From the NCBI GenBank assembly GCA_013187285.1, contig JABMIG010000184.1, positions 67,399 to 131,398 of the forward strand: DNA of 64,000 nucleotides. Reading direction: 5' to 3'. Each line of letters begins with the position of its first letter. The first letter of the stretch is position 1. This document shows, piece by piece, positions 24,925 through 36,362 of this stretch. The notes beneath the pieces were generated by a model. The model searched no databases. It worked only from the letters and a program-made list of their open reading frames with translations, and was not told the origin of the DNA. This DNA comes from Cyclotella cryptica. Taxonomy: Eukaryota > Bacillariophyta > Thalassiosirophyceae > Thalassiosirales > Thalassiosiraceae. A program made the translations under genes and the position numbers.

Positions 24925-25838
24925 GCTTTTATTTGTAATCCAACTCATCAAGTGTCAGCAAGGAAGCTTTGTTGTCATGCTATGTAAAAACAAACTTTCA
25001 TGTTAACATCACGTGGCTTGCATACTCTTCCAGTTTGTCAAATTCTGTAAATTTAATGACAAAATTGCAGATTCTGCACAACTCATACCCTCCTAGCATC
25101 AGGTGAGCAATCCTCATTAACAACTTGAATCATATGGAAGTAGGTTTCTGCATGTGTTATTTACCATTGCAAATAACTGTCCTCATGAACTGCTGCTCTA
25201 CTAGTATTTAACTGCTGCTTTTCTTTATGTGGCTTTAGTGAACAGTGGAAGAAATAAGAGAGTTGCTGCTGGAGGGTGCTGAAGTAAGGCGACTATTTTA
25301 ACAAAAAGCGCTAGTATCTTTGCAATGCACATGAAGTTCATGTACAGAACAGAATTCCCGGGTCAAATCCATAACACAGCTTTGGAGTCCAACTCATGCA
25401 TAATCAACTCTTTCCAATATACTGAGATGACATAGGCCAAGAATCTGCCATTTTTAGTACCCTAAGGCACTAAAATCAATAGGATCATTCTCAGGACTCC
25501 CCAGGTGGAAAGTCACTGCCCCTGATCCAAAAGACATGGACTCCCCATCACAGGAGTCCACTGCCCTGCTCCCGATGGCATGGACTCCCCAACACAGAAG
25601 TTCATTGCCCGGAACGAGAGCACACCCTTGAGAAGGGTATACACATACCAATTTTGTGTAGAAGCTACACACTGTTTGTTTGCATCGTTTGGATTGGAAG
25701 TGCAGTTCCCCTGGCCTTCCATCCTCACAATTAAAGCAAAATAAGCTCATAAAATCAAATCTTTGGCACCTATCGAAACTACCTATAATTTTTTCGTGAT
25801 ATTTTTTTGCGACCAAACGGCTCAGGTCATGAGAATAA

Positions 25839-28800
25839 TAGTGATGGTAACGATTGGATTTTTTCCAATTTCCAAATGGAAATTTCCATTCCATCTTGTT
25901 TCCTTTCCACAACCTCACCCCTGGAAAGGAAAGAAAAGGAACATGTTGTATGTAGGCAATGCATACATAATGATGTATGTAAAAGAGAGTGGATGAGCAA
26001 GAAGATTTGCACGAGCAGATGTTAGAAAGTGCACAAGCAGACGAGCAGAAGATGATAGAATCTGCAAGAATGACGACACCTCCTCGTGGCAACTCGATTT
26101 GTGCCCACAGCAGTTGGTAGTTGATAGGAAGTATGCTGACAAGCATGAAAACATGACACTGTGTCAACTGTCAATGATAGATGAGGGGTGTCATCTCATC
26201 ATCCATCGACCATCAACCATCCCCACAGAAATAATGACACAATTGGTGATGCATCATGTATGATAGGTGCACAAGAGAGCTCAAACCCAGCAATCAACCA
26301 TCACCCATCCTCACAAAACTCCAAGTTAGATGAGTCTCCTTGTGTGTGCAGCAGGGCACCTTTGTGGTATGCCTGATGCGCCCCCATCAACATTAAGCCT
26401 TCACATGAAAAACACAATCAGTCCCCAAATGCACCAGATGAGGCAAAACATCAGTGCAAGACCTGCACGAAGCCCGTTCATGGGGGATTGTGCGGTATGC
26501 AACTCATTTGAGTTTCTCTTGTCTATCAAAGAAATCACCAAACTACACCCTGAAGCTAACAAGACAAATGGTATTGCTCTAATATGCATGCTATGTATCA
26601 ATAGGCTCAAGAGGACTGCAACAGAATCCGGTTACCGTCCAAAACGAAAAAGGGTAGCGAACGTTACTCATGGGGAACCAAAATCTGCTCTCCAAACCAA
26701 ACTGTCTGATAACCCTGATGATTATTCTACACCCTCCTCATCATCCAGCAGCCAAATTAGCAGCAACAGCCACCCAATGACGAAGAAGAAGTATAACAAG
26801 ACCAAAGATGTTCTTACCAAGGTTGGGAGTGGGAAGAATAAACAAGCTGTTGCCAAGATGTTCAATAGAAAGAAGAAATCTTAAATGAAAGTACCGTCGC
26901 TGTCGAGGCCAGATGACTCAAGTATTATCTCCATTGCTAAGTCTGTGGTGTCAAGGCCCAAAAATGCTGCATCGAAAGTTGATTCATCCAGCAATGATGA
27001 GGTAATTGATCTTGCTTCTTTGGCAGACGAATCCTCCTTGTTCCTTGATGCTGGCAAGAAAGCATGGAATGGATATCATTTGTGTGCGCCGACAGGGAAA
27101 ATGTCCAACATCTGGAAGTTCTACCTCTTGTTTCATCAAACACATTCAGATAAGCAAAAGAAAGCTAAGTGCCACTTTGTTGGATGTAATCATGAGGTCA
27201 ACATTGAAGCTGGATCAAGTGGCTTGCGTTCAGATCTTAAATTTAAGCATACTTCTGCTTGGTATGCTATGAATACCAAAACTTCTGATGCCAATTCGAA
27301 AGCTAGTAGCAGTGGATCTGCCTCCGTCATTTCTATTAAAGCAACCCATTCTTCTCACCAACCCAGAGACCCTAAAGTGAACCTCATTTCCAACCACTAT
27401 CCTAAGCAATTGACTATTGAAGAGAAACAGCAGATGTTTCTTGGCACAGCTACCTATTGGGCCATTGATCAGAATATTCCATTTTCAGCATGTGAAGCAC
27501 CATCGTTCCGTAGGATGTTTGATGCATTCAGTCATGATGCATGTAAGATTGTCACTCGTGCTAACAGGGCTTCTGTTCGTGAGAATTTACGTCTCTATGG
27601 ATTGTTAACAAAGTTGACAACAAAGCTTGACATGAAGAAGCACAAGGGTTCTTGGACTTCTGACCACTGGACTAGTTCTACGAATGAAACTTACACATGC
27701 AACACTTTCCATTACATTGAGAATTGGGAGAAGCACAACAGACTCATTGACCTTGAGGTCTTTTACAGTAGCACCAAAGGAAAGGACCTATACAAGTATC
27801 AGAAGAAGATTTTGGAGCCATATGCAGATGTATTTTTTGTATTCATGGCTGTTCTTGATACCACAGGCAACAGGGGAGTGCTGACACAAGAATGTCGAAA
27901 GGACGGACATGAGGCAGCATACTGCACTGAGCACAGTATTCACTTGAATGCAAGCCTTGCTTTTAAAGGTGATGTTATGTTTATATGCTGCTGCAATATT
28001 ATTGATTACATGCTTGGCTTGATTTCAGTAGCCAATATTATTTGCTTGTACAGACAAGAATCTACCTGGTGCTGATGGAGTCATGAAACATGCACGGTCC
28101 TTAGTTGAGTTCTTCATGAAATCTTCTCAAAAGACAAAAGAACTGAAGGACATCCAATCCATACTTTCAAACGTCTACACCCATAAAGCATAGTTGGTGT
28201 GCTGCAAGATGTGATTACACGATGGTGGTCTACCCATTGCATGGTAAATCGTCTCATTTACTTGTGCCTGGCCTTGCAAATGATGGTTGCCAACAATGTA
28301 ATTGATGCAGATATTTTTCCCAATAACAACCAGTGGAGCATACTGGAAGATGTCGAGAAGACTCTTCTCACAATGTCCAAGTGGCAGCGGGTCCTTGAAG
28401 GGGAGCACTTTGTCACAGCATCTCTTGTGATGGTAGCTGTCTATCAGATTCGTGCAAACTATGTGAAAATGATATTAGATGGAAGCACTAGCGCTCCTGC
28501 TGTAGCATTGGCCCAAATTCTTTTGAAAGATTTTGATGAGAGATACCGTACAACTGATTCTGTTTCAGGAAAATGTTGTTATACTGGGAAAGCAGACATC
28601 GGCTTCCGTAACAGGTGCACTGGAGTCCATCCATATTTTGTCATTGCATCCATGCTTGATCCTTGTATTAAAAATATGTTGCCACAAATGATAGAAACCA
28701 ACCAATACAAGTGACTCAAAGAGGATGTTAATGTAGTCATGGTTGAACAGAAGCAGAAGGTTATTGCTAAAATGATGACTAGTTGATTGAGAGTACAAAA

Positions 28801-29537
28801 AATTCCCAAGCAAAGTTGATGGATAATGATGAGGATGAAGACAGTTTGTTTGGTGATTTGGACGATGGGGGTGTTGCTGCAGCAGTTGAGATGAACTCCT
28901 GTGACATCGATTTGAATAATAACTGCAAGGTTGAGTTGGAAGCTTACCTCACAGACAATGGGATGAAACTGAAGAAGGAAACCAATAAGAAAGAGTACAA
29001 TAATCCTCTAGAATGGTGGAGGGAAAATGAAGACAAGTATTTGGTACTTGCAGAGCTCAGAGCTTGCAAAGCTGTTTTTACGTATTCCTGCCAGTTCAGC
29101 TCCATCTGAGCGAATCTGGAGCAGGACTTCACAAGTCTTATCACTGAAACGAGCCCGTATCAATGATGATGTAGCATCGGGGATTGTGTTTGTGAAGGAA
29201 AATGTTGACATTTTGATTCAGTACTACAATGAAGTGACCATGACTTGCAGGGATACCTTGCCTTTTCGGTTGTCTGGACTCCCAGACTGCTTCAATACTC
29301 TAAAGGTTGATGATGAAATTGATGTTGGGCAAGATCTCTTTTAAGAATTATTAACTCCAGGCCTTTTGTTGTGGCTTGTATTGAATTAGATTGAATTTCC
29401 AGTGCATTTGATCATGTTTACAGTACAAATTAGGTAATTTTCCGTCATGGTGGAAAATTTCCACTTTCCATGACTTTGGATGGAAAGGAATAGAAAATTT
29501 TCCATGACCTGTTGGAAAGGAAAGGAAGCCATCACTA
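25839..29537 (+). mobile_element. hAT DNA transposon with both ends
   Basis: The left end TAGTGATGGTAACG and right end CCATCACTA form short inverted termini. The 8-bp flanks are GAGAATAA and GAGATGAA, six of eight identical, as expected for an aged hAT target duplication. Just inside both ends lie TTTCC/GGAAA-rich subterminal repeats (25855-25920 and 29435-29528). The 3.7-kb interior encodes a transposase with a BED zinc finger and the hAT dimerisation block. The copy is degenerate. Confidence 0.85.
26330..29344 (+). pseudogene. hAT transposase, degenerate
   Basis: Pieces in order: a basic N-terminal region (26330-26884), an in-frame stop, then a BED-type zinc finger (KAKCHFVGC followed by histidine, about 27160-27250). 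The catalytic domain start includes PFSACEAPSFRRMF and KGSWTSDHWTSSTNE. A GT/AG intron of 85 bp (27969-28053) rejoins AFKG to DKNLPGADGVMKHARS. Further pieces follow (VLQDVITRWWSTHCM at 28199; NPLEWWRENEDKY at about 29000). The C-terminal dimerisation block is PASSAPSERIWSRTSQVLS (about 29090-29150). At least three frame changes or stops separate the pieces, so it cannot make a full transposase. The family order BED, RNase H-like fold, hAT-C is as expected. Confidence 0.88.
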
Positions 29538-29545
29538 GAGATGAA

Positions 29546-30158
29546 CGATTCCAACTTACCTAGATTAATCCAACCTCCTCACGGTGGCAGAGGATATCAC
29601 TCAAGAAATGTAAAATGGTTGTCAATGCCAAATTCTTCCTATTTATTTGTGATCTGCTACATGTTTCCACCTCTTCATATCACTTCCATGCTAGGCTCTC
29701 TGGGCAAGTGCAAAGATGCACACTTGTGTTTACGCTTCTTCTTTCACCCCTAGGGCCCTCCAGATCCAGTCTTGCACAGTTTGACATGTTTACTAACGGA
29801 AATGTGCAAGCATTCAGCTTCGGGGACTCCATCTGTTTCATTTACACTGTACCATCTATGGCGAATGACTGTCGATCCCTATAGACTAGGTTGTGTATTC
29901 TATCGCTTCAAAAGGGCGACTGGGTGTGTTTTTCCAAAAAAGAGGGCTCACCTCGTAGGCCTGCACCCCTGTCCAAAATAACGTGGATTCAAAACACTGA
30001 AAACCCCTCCGAAAGAACAACAACTCTACATACCGTACGTAACTCACATAGAGAACACTACGATAAATAATCATGGAACACTCATAGAACAACACCAACA
30101 AAACTCTCAACGGCCGACAAACAAGGAAACGACGACCAAGGGCATTCACCAAACCTCC
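29546..30158. other. Intergenic region before the membrane-protein gene
   Basis: No coding signal was recognised. TACCGTACGT lies at 30031-30040, about 120 bp before the next start codon. The GC content rises toward 30158. Confidence 0.4.
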
Positions 30159-32109
30159 ATGGGGAATGCCTCACGCTCACCACTCCATCATCACTATCAT
30201 CATCATCCTCACCGACGACGACATTACTGCGCCATTCCATCGCATCGCCACTCCGTCTTCCGCCTACTCTCCTTCGCCTCCTGCTCTTCCTTCTCCTTTG
30301 GCGTCACCTCACTCCATTCGTCCCTATACCTCCCTGCATTCTCGAATTCCCCTCGCCGCAGCGCCGCACCGTGGATTCCACCATCCAACGCACAGCAGCA
30401 ACAACAACGACGACGACGACGACGAAGCCTACTCAACCCTCCTCAAGGACCATTGACAAACCATTATTCACGACTCGATGAATCGTTTACGAATAGTATG
30501 GACAACGACAACGAACGACGACGATCCTTGGACGAATTGATTTCGGAATACGGCATTCGATACAATCGCATGATGGATTCTTCGTTGGGTCTTCTCGAGC
30601 CGGTGAGGGTGGCATCGTCGTCTACTTTGACGACAGCAACAGCAACAGCAGCTCTGGTGGAAGAAGACAATTTATTGTCCGCAATTCAACAACAATCACA
30701 ACCACCACCACCAACAACCACAACAGCCCCCGCCGAAGAAGAAGAATTCGACGACACAGCCTGGTCCATCTACTCCAACACCTTCTTCCTCTCGGGGCAT
30801 CTTCTACCTCCTTGCCACCTCGTGGGATTACTCCCTCTTCCATGCCGATCGATCTCTCTCCATCGATGACGCCTTGACGGGGGGATGGCCGGGACAACGC
30901 ATCTTATACGAATGGCTTTGGTTCATGGGTCCCCTGACGTATTTGTTGAATAGTGTGATTGATGTGCGGTGGGCTTGGAAGGTGAGGGGGAGGGATGGGA
31001 GGAGGAGGGAGTTGGAGAAGTTGTTGTTGTCGTCACAGAGTGGCGGCGATGATGGCGGTGGTGGCAAAAAGAAGAAGAAGCGGAATGGCAGTGCAAGCAC
31101 AGGAGCGGCAATGGAGGACACGGATTCTACGACAGAATTGTACGAACGAGGAGATATGGAGATTGTCCCGTACGACAACGACGGTCTCTCTTCCCCATTG
31201 TACAATGTCCTCGAATCATCCTCTCTGTCCATCCCAACAAACGACGACGTGAACAACAACGCCACGCCCCATCGAGGACGACGACGACGAAGAAGGAAAC
31301 TTCACCTCCGTAAAATGCTCGTCTCACCCACCAAAAAAATATTCCATCGCATGCGTAAACACATGGGACACCGTCGCGATCTATTGGCCGCCATAACCTT
31401 CGGGATGGCCGCCGCCCTTTCGGTGGCGGGAGCGATATGTTACCTCGTTTCGACTCAAGGTGAATTTTCCTTCGTCCTTCATTCCTCGAGGGATGGATAT
31501 GTATTGATTGATGAGGATGTTTTGGCGGGATGGGCGGGAGGGTTAGAAAAGGGGAGTATACATATGTATTTGGTCAGTGCGGTGTTTGCTCTTTGGAGGA
31601 ATCCTTGGAAAAAGACTGGTTGTGGCAGTGGCAGTGGTGGTGCGACGGCAACGGCAACTGCGCAATACAATGGTGGGCGGAACCATCCAACATCATCCTC
31701 GTCGTGGTTCCAAACGTGGATTATTACGCCCATTTCTCGACCGTTCAATGATGTAGACTCCATGGAAACGGTGGGTGATGTATTCTTCGGTATTGCGTCC
31801 GTGGTTGATGTGATTCTGGAAGATTCGACGCTCGACGATAACGTTTTGTGGTGGCCGATTGTATCCGCCGTCTTGTGGACACTAGATGCGTTGTTTTACC
31901 TGCGGGGAGATTTCGTCACCTTGTTTTTGAGGAAGGAGGTGTGGAGTACCGATGAGGATGGGGAGGATGTTCCGATGAGTGGTGGATTTGTTGGATTGGA
32001 TGGCGGTGAAGAGGATGGGGATGTGGTTGTGGAGGATGAAGGGTCGATGGTGCAGGTTTGGGAATATCCCGTGGAGGGTAATGGAACGGAGAGCATGGTT
32101 CTTAGTTGA
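30159..32109 (+). CDS. Multi-pass membrane protein of unknown function
   Basis: The N-terminal 210 residues are His/Arg/Ser-rich and low-complexity, with MDNDNERRRSLDELISEYG as the first ordered block. The frame then continues as NTFFLSG and, one base later, as IFYLLATSWDYSLFHADRSL and onward to the stop at 32109. Removing one base from GGGG at 30794-30797 gives a single continuous protein of about 650 residues, so this is either an assembly slip or a young frameshift. Hydrophobic stretches suggest about five membrane helices (ILYEWLWFMGPLTYLLN; AITFGMAAALSVAGAICYL; MYLVSAVFALW; VFFGIASVVDVIL; WWPIVSAVLWTLDALFYL). A basic linker RRGRRRRRRKLHL precedes the second helix. I do not recognise the family. 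The start is uncertain; the later ATG at about 30499 is possible. Confidence 0.7.
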
Positions 32110-32463
32110 GAGTCCAAGACGGGAGTATGATTGATTTCATAGAAATGTATGTGTTACAATTTTGCTGTTTGTTTTATTTCCATGTTGGTTGAGTGATGTA
32201 TGTTATCCACCAGCCAGATTAGGTAGATTGAATGTTCGATATATTTTGTAGGTAATTCGAATTCTCATTATTTTTACAAACTACGCCAAAGTGCTTAACA
32301 CCTCATCCCAGTAGATGTGAATATGTCACAGATGCTTTCAGCAATCAAACACCCTTTGGAAGTTAAGAATCCTGCCCCAATTCACACACTCTGTGTAGCA
32401 CGTGATTACTTCGACCAAAAAGATTGTCACTTTAAAACTCATCAGCCCAACACAACCTACGAC
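32110..32463. terminator. Shared 3' region of convergent genes
   Basis: These 354 bp between two facing stop codons contain no gene. They are AT-rich near 32230-32290 and presumably hold both polyadenylation sites; no single signal can be fixed by eye. Confidence 0.4.
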
Positions 32464-33074
32464 TCATAGTTCCTCCCTCATCTGTTCCATACGTCTAGCT
32501 CTCTCTCTTGTTCGCTCAATGAACTGAAACACAACATCATCAAAAATACACCACAAAAAATGGCTGAGTCCAACAAAACAAAAACTATTCATGTATCACC
32601 TAGATTAGATATCAATTCCTCTCTCACCTTCTTGGCCTTCTTCTCCTTCTCCCTCTCCATCCACATCCTCCTCTCTTCCAACATTTCCCTCCTCTTGACC
32701 AAACTTCGACGCTCCTCCTCCCTCATACCCTTTTCCTTCAACTTCTCCAACACCCTCCCATACATGTCCTCCACACGTTCCATGTGTTCGGCATTTTGTT
32801 CGTGGTACAGTTGCAGCAATTCTTCATCAGATTTGGTGGCAATTTCATGTGGGGCGAGATGAGACAAGTCGTGCTTTCGTTTGTGTCGTTGTTTGTCGAG
32901 TTGTCGTCGTTGTTGTCGTTTTCGATCTTGAAGTGTCGCGGCAGGATCGGTCGCGGTGGATTCGACTTGTTGGTGAGTGGCCGCATGAGTGGATCTCATG
33001 TCGGAGAGGAAGAGGAAGAACAGGAAGAGGTGGGTGATTCGTGGTAGACGGAGGAAGGATGGGGCGGTTTTCAT
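32464..33074 (-). CDS. Small secreted coiled-coil protein
   Basis: Exon 1 (33074-32628) is followed by a 104-bp GT/AG intron and a 60-bp last exon (32523-32464), for 168 residues. Reading through the intron would end the protein at VREELISNLGDT. The spliced end FIERTRERARRMEQMREEL continues the same heptad-like charged helix, so I prefer the spliced model. The N-terminus has a signal peptide or anchor (THLFLFFLFLSDMRSTHA). The rest is almost all charged helix (RKRQQRRQLDKQRHKRKH; RREMLEERRMWMEREKEKK). No known domain. It may be an ER-lumenal or secreted adaptor; this is a guess. It is convergent with the membrane-protein gene and divergent from TrmO. Confidence 0.7.
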
Positions 33075-33658
33075 GGTGGTTTTGTGTATCTAAGATTGGT
33101 TTGCGGTGTTGCGAGTGTGCTGAGGGACTACTGGAGGGGCAGTGGTGAAAAGTGTTTGGACTCCTATCTATTCCAATTATTGAGTTGCTTTCTCAACGCC
33201 GATGAGGATACGTCTCTCTAGAGCGTGCAACAATTTTCGCAAAGTTTTGATATTTTGAACCGGTGGACGACGACACTGGTAGTTTAGAGTAGTAGTTTAC
33301 AGGTACGGTACGACTAACATTTCCTCTCTATCCTAGAGAGGTAAAATGCCGACTATACCTAAGCCAAACCTGTATTTTATTGTATCAAACCATACCATAC
33401 TTTATGTTTATATCCTTTTATTTTATAATATGCAAACCTAAGAACAGAAAGGAGAGTTCAGGGAAACCATGTTATTTTTCGTGCCGTCAAGTCTGCCTTG
33501 CAGACCAACAATAATTACCCACCGTGTAGTTCTGACAGGTGCGGGAACGAATGAATATACACATCATTGGTTACAGATTGGTTACCACATAACCGTATGG
33601 TACCATACAGGTACCATACCACAAGGTAACCGCAGGGTAAAACCGCCATCTTATAACC
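33075..33658. promoter_or_regulatory. Bidirectional promoter region, coiled-coil gene and TrmO
   Basis: These 584 bp lie between two divergent start codons. They contain AGGTACGGTACGAC at 33301-33314 and nested GGTACCATAC palindromes at 33599-33620, 40-60 bp before the TrmO ATG. These are candidate cis-elements only. Confidence 0.45.
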
Positions 33659-35415
33659 ATGACCACCAGCACAACCACCGCCGCCATTGCCGCCTCCGCC
33701 GTACTAGGCGTAGCAATTCTCGCCTATCATCAAGGGAAGCGACGCGGTCGAAACGAAGTCGTGTCTCGCAGTACACGATGCGATATTTCACGCGAAACGT
33801 CCTCTTCCGAGAGTGATGCCTGTCTTGCCGTGGTCGCGACGGACAAAGACAATCATCGAATCGTCAAAGCGAACGACTCCACGTTGCCTTTCTCTCAGGA
33901 GAGTGCGGCATCCATACCTTCGACGGATAAGACAATGTCCAACGACGACGATTTCGACATGTTGCCGATTTATCCCATTGGGACTCTTCGTTCTATCTAT
34001 CGACTGTGTGTCGGAACTCCTCGACAGGTCAGTTGTTAACGGTGTGCGGTTTGTTTGCTTTTTGATATGGACATGCTTTGCTTCCTGTGAATCGCGATCC
34101 TGGCTGAATGCAGTAATACAGAAATGAATTTTGCCATCATTTCCTATCCACAACTCTCATCAACAGCCTCTTGTTCATTCAACCATGATTGCAGGGAATG
34201 CTGGCACCCCATTCTCGCGGGATCATCACGTTTCACGAACACCTCATCTCCAAAGATTCAATACTTGAGCTACAGAATTTTTCACATGTCTTTGTCGTCT
34301 TTGTATTTCATTTGAATAGCAATACAAATGTGAGACGGGAAACCTTTGGCAAGGATGCCTCCTCATCCTCATCCAACGACAATACACAACGTTCCAGTGC
34401 CAACAGCAGCAATGACAAAGCTAAGCATTCGAGCAGCAAGCGACAATTCCCATCAAAAATTGCACCTCCATCCTTGGGAGGGAAAAAAGTCGGTGTCTTC
34501 TCCACGCGGACACCGCATCGTCCCAATCCCATTGGATTCTCTCTTTGTAAGTTGGATAAGGTTCTTGTGGACACTTGCGGTAATGGCAGTGGAAACAAGG
34601 GAACATGTACATTTTCATTGCTGGTTTCGGGATTGGATATTGTGGATGGAACGCCGATTTTGGATATTAAGCCGTATGTTCCTCATTATGATTGTGTTGG
34701 TTACAATCCCGGGATGAGGATGAGTGATGCATCGGAACAAGTTGGCAATGATGAATTTGTATCGACTCGGCAGTCGTCAGAGCCAAATTCAGGGGAGGAT
34801 ACTATGAATAATGCAGTGAAAGCGGCATCTATGCAAGGCGGCAGTTCTGAAGAAAGTGATGTAAGAGTCCCATACTGGGTAGATTCCGGACTACAAAAAA
34901 GACGCACCGTGACCTTTCTCCCCGATGCCAATCTGTTTCTTCAGCATCTCATTTCACCTCCTGCCACCAATAGCAGCAACCATGCTACACCATCTCTCAA
35001 CGATTTGCAATTCTACGGACCAAACAGCCCCTGGAAAGATTCGCCCGTAGAAGCAGTGGAATATCTACGAAACTGCATGCACGAATTATTAGGAGTAGAC
35101 GTTCGCAGCACATGGCAAACAAAGAAGGCGCGTAAGGGAAAATTTCAAGCCGAGAGATCGACTCGTGTGAAAAGTTGGAAGGAGGATGACGATTATAAAT
35201 CGGATGCCGTTCCTGCGGATGCATCGAATCCACTATGTACTCAACAAATCGATAACTTGTTGTTGAAATACACCATCGAAGAACCTGGTAGTTCTCTTCT
35301 AGTGAATGACGTCAGTGATAAAAGATACACTGTGGATGAACGAAGCAAGGGCAGCGGGGCGGAAGACATTGTGGTTGTCCATTCCATCTCTTTCATTAAT
35401 ACGAAGCACACTTAG
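33659..35415 (+). CDS. trmO: TrmO-like tRNA m6t6A37 methyltransferase
   Basis: Exons 33659-34027 and 34195-35415 flank a 167-bp GT/AG intron and give about 529 residues. The splice rebuilds CVGTPRQ followed by GMLAPHSRGIITFHEHL, the conserved start of the TsaA/UPF0066 beta-barrel. Later blocks FSHVFVVFVFHLN, GVFSTRTPHRPNPIGFS and LDIVDGTPILDIKPYVP are diagnostic. The family N6-methylates t6A37 in tRNAs decoding ACY using SAM. The eukaryote-type C-terminal region is long and includes a segment with VEYLRNCMHELLGVDVRS. Additions: an N-terminal hydrophobic segment (AAIAASAVLGVAILAY, residues 8-23) that could anchor or target the protein to an organelle, and a Ser/Asn-rich insert at about residues 170-195. 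Only 16 bp separate its stop from the facing gene's stop. Confidence 0.88.
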
Positions 35416-35431
35416 ATCTTATACACAGCAA

Positions 35432-36226
35432 TCAGTGACAGACTCCATCATCATCCAGAACCACCACGCCATCGGTACAGCATTTTCGACAGGGGACTAC
35501 ATCATTAGATTCTGTGTCCTTCCAACAATATGGACCAACTCCATCCACGAAAGAACAATCGCCATATCTATTCGCCGGGTCGCACATTTGACATCTTGAC
35601 CAGCCGTGTGGGGAGTGGTGAAATTCATGGAAACGGGAGATTTCGCACGGTGTGCATGGTTGGGAGAGTGAACATATACCACGTTGGGCTCTTTTACAGT
35701 CTCTTGCGGCAGAAATGAAAGGCTCGGGAGGCATGCCTGTATTCTTTTTTGAACCCAGCTTGGACGAGGCGCAGAGAGAGGTGGAGTGGTATGTGTTGAC
35801 TTGATGTATGCCTGCTGGTATACCATTCTCTCCGATTGCATCCGTTGCATTGGTATTGGAATCGGATGAATGTATAATTGATGAATTATTAACGATAAAG
35901 CATGGATTCCTGTACTCATCACTAGTTGCCCCGAGTGGTCGCTTCCCTCCCTTCCGGCTGTGCAAACAATCAAGTCGGTACACGTCCTCTCCCGTCAAAT
36001 TCATTGAGAATAATGAAATTAAGTGGTACTCATACCGAAACCCTACCGCCAATATTGCTCCGAGGAAGTAACCACGCACGGCTCTGCTTCCGGCATATGC
36101 TGTATTGGAGCCACAATGGTTTTCGAGGGAAGATAGGAGAGAAATAACCGTGACAATGACGAGCAATGTTGTCAAGGCAAGTTTGGATGCTTCATAGGAG
36201 TTGAGATTGAATTCGGCTGCCATCAT
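35432..36226 (-). CDS. Membrane-anchored Cys-rich protein
   Basis: 264 residues from the first ATG pair. A hydrophobic helix at about residues 16-35 (LALTTLLVIVTVISLLSSL) and a weaker one near 50-65 suggest an N-terminal anchor. The C-terminal 95 residues hold 12 cysteines in a regular pattern (CSLSQPCTPCEISRF; RCQMCDPANRYGDCSFVDG; VGPYCWKD; CRKCC), which looks like a small disulfide-bonded extracellular module. I do not recognise a named family. The gene is divergent from another Cys-rich gene with only 136 bp between the chosen starts, so the two may be co-expressed. Confidence 0.7.
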   Translation of the reverse strand: MMAAEFNLNSYEASKLALTTLLVIVTVISLLSSLENHCGSNTAYAGSRAVRGYFLGAILAVGFRYEYHLISLFSMNLTGEDVYRLDCLHSRKGGKRPLGATSDEYRNPCFIVNNSSIIHSSDSNTNATDAIGENGIPAGIHQVNTYHSTSLCASSKLGSKKNTGMPPEPFISAARDCKRAQRGICSLSQPCTPCEISRFHEFHHSPHGWSRCQMCDPANRYGDCSFVDGVGPYCWKDTESNDVVPCRKCCTDGVVVLDDDGVCH

Positions 36227-36362
36227 TCCAAAATTTTTTTGCGATGCGAGACGTTTTGCCGAAATTTGAAATATTTTTGAAGTATCATTGGAATAGGAGT
36301 CGGTAATGCGTACATTGATGCTGCGCTATCGAGTGAAAGTGATCTGTCAAAAGTATTCAACC
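36227..36362. promoter_or_regulatory. Compact bidirectional promoter between two Cys-rich genes
   Basis: The divergent start codons lie 136 bp apart, or 79 bp if the plus-strand gene starts at the upstream ATG at 36306. There is a short T-rich run at 36233-36240. The region is probably shared by both genes. Confidence 0.5.

Larger units (their letters stand above)
20997..25838. other. Gene-free repeat-rich region
   Basis: Apart from the MITE, the 230-bp direct repeats and the fold-back listed separately, I see no coding signal. A small tandem of CATGTGAAC lies at 21035-21070. The frame at 23257-23592 (111 codons) has no recognisable domain. The minus-strand frame of 237 codons at 25454-26167 begins inside the hAT element, crosses its left end and runs out into the flank, so it is not a gene. 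Confidence 0.5.

Noticed and set aside
25454-26167. 237-codon minus-strand frame
   Set aside because: It crosses the left end of the hAT element and its flank, has no domain and no convincing start.
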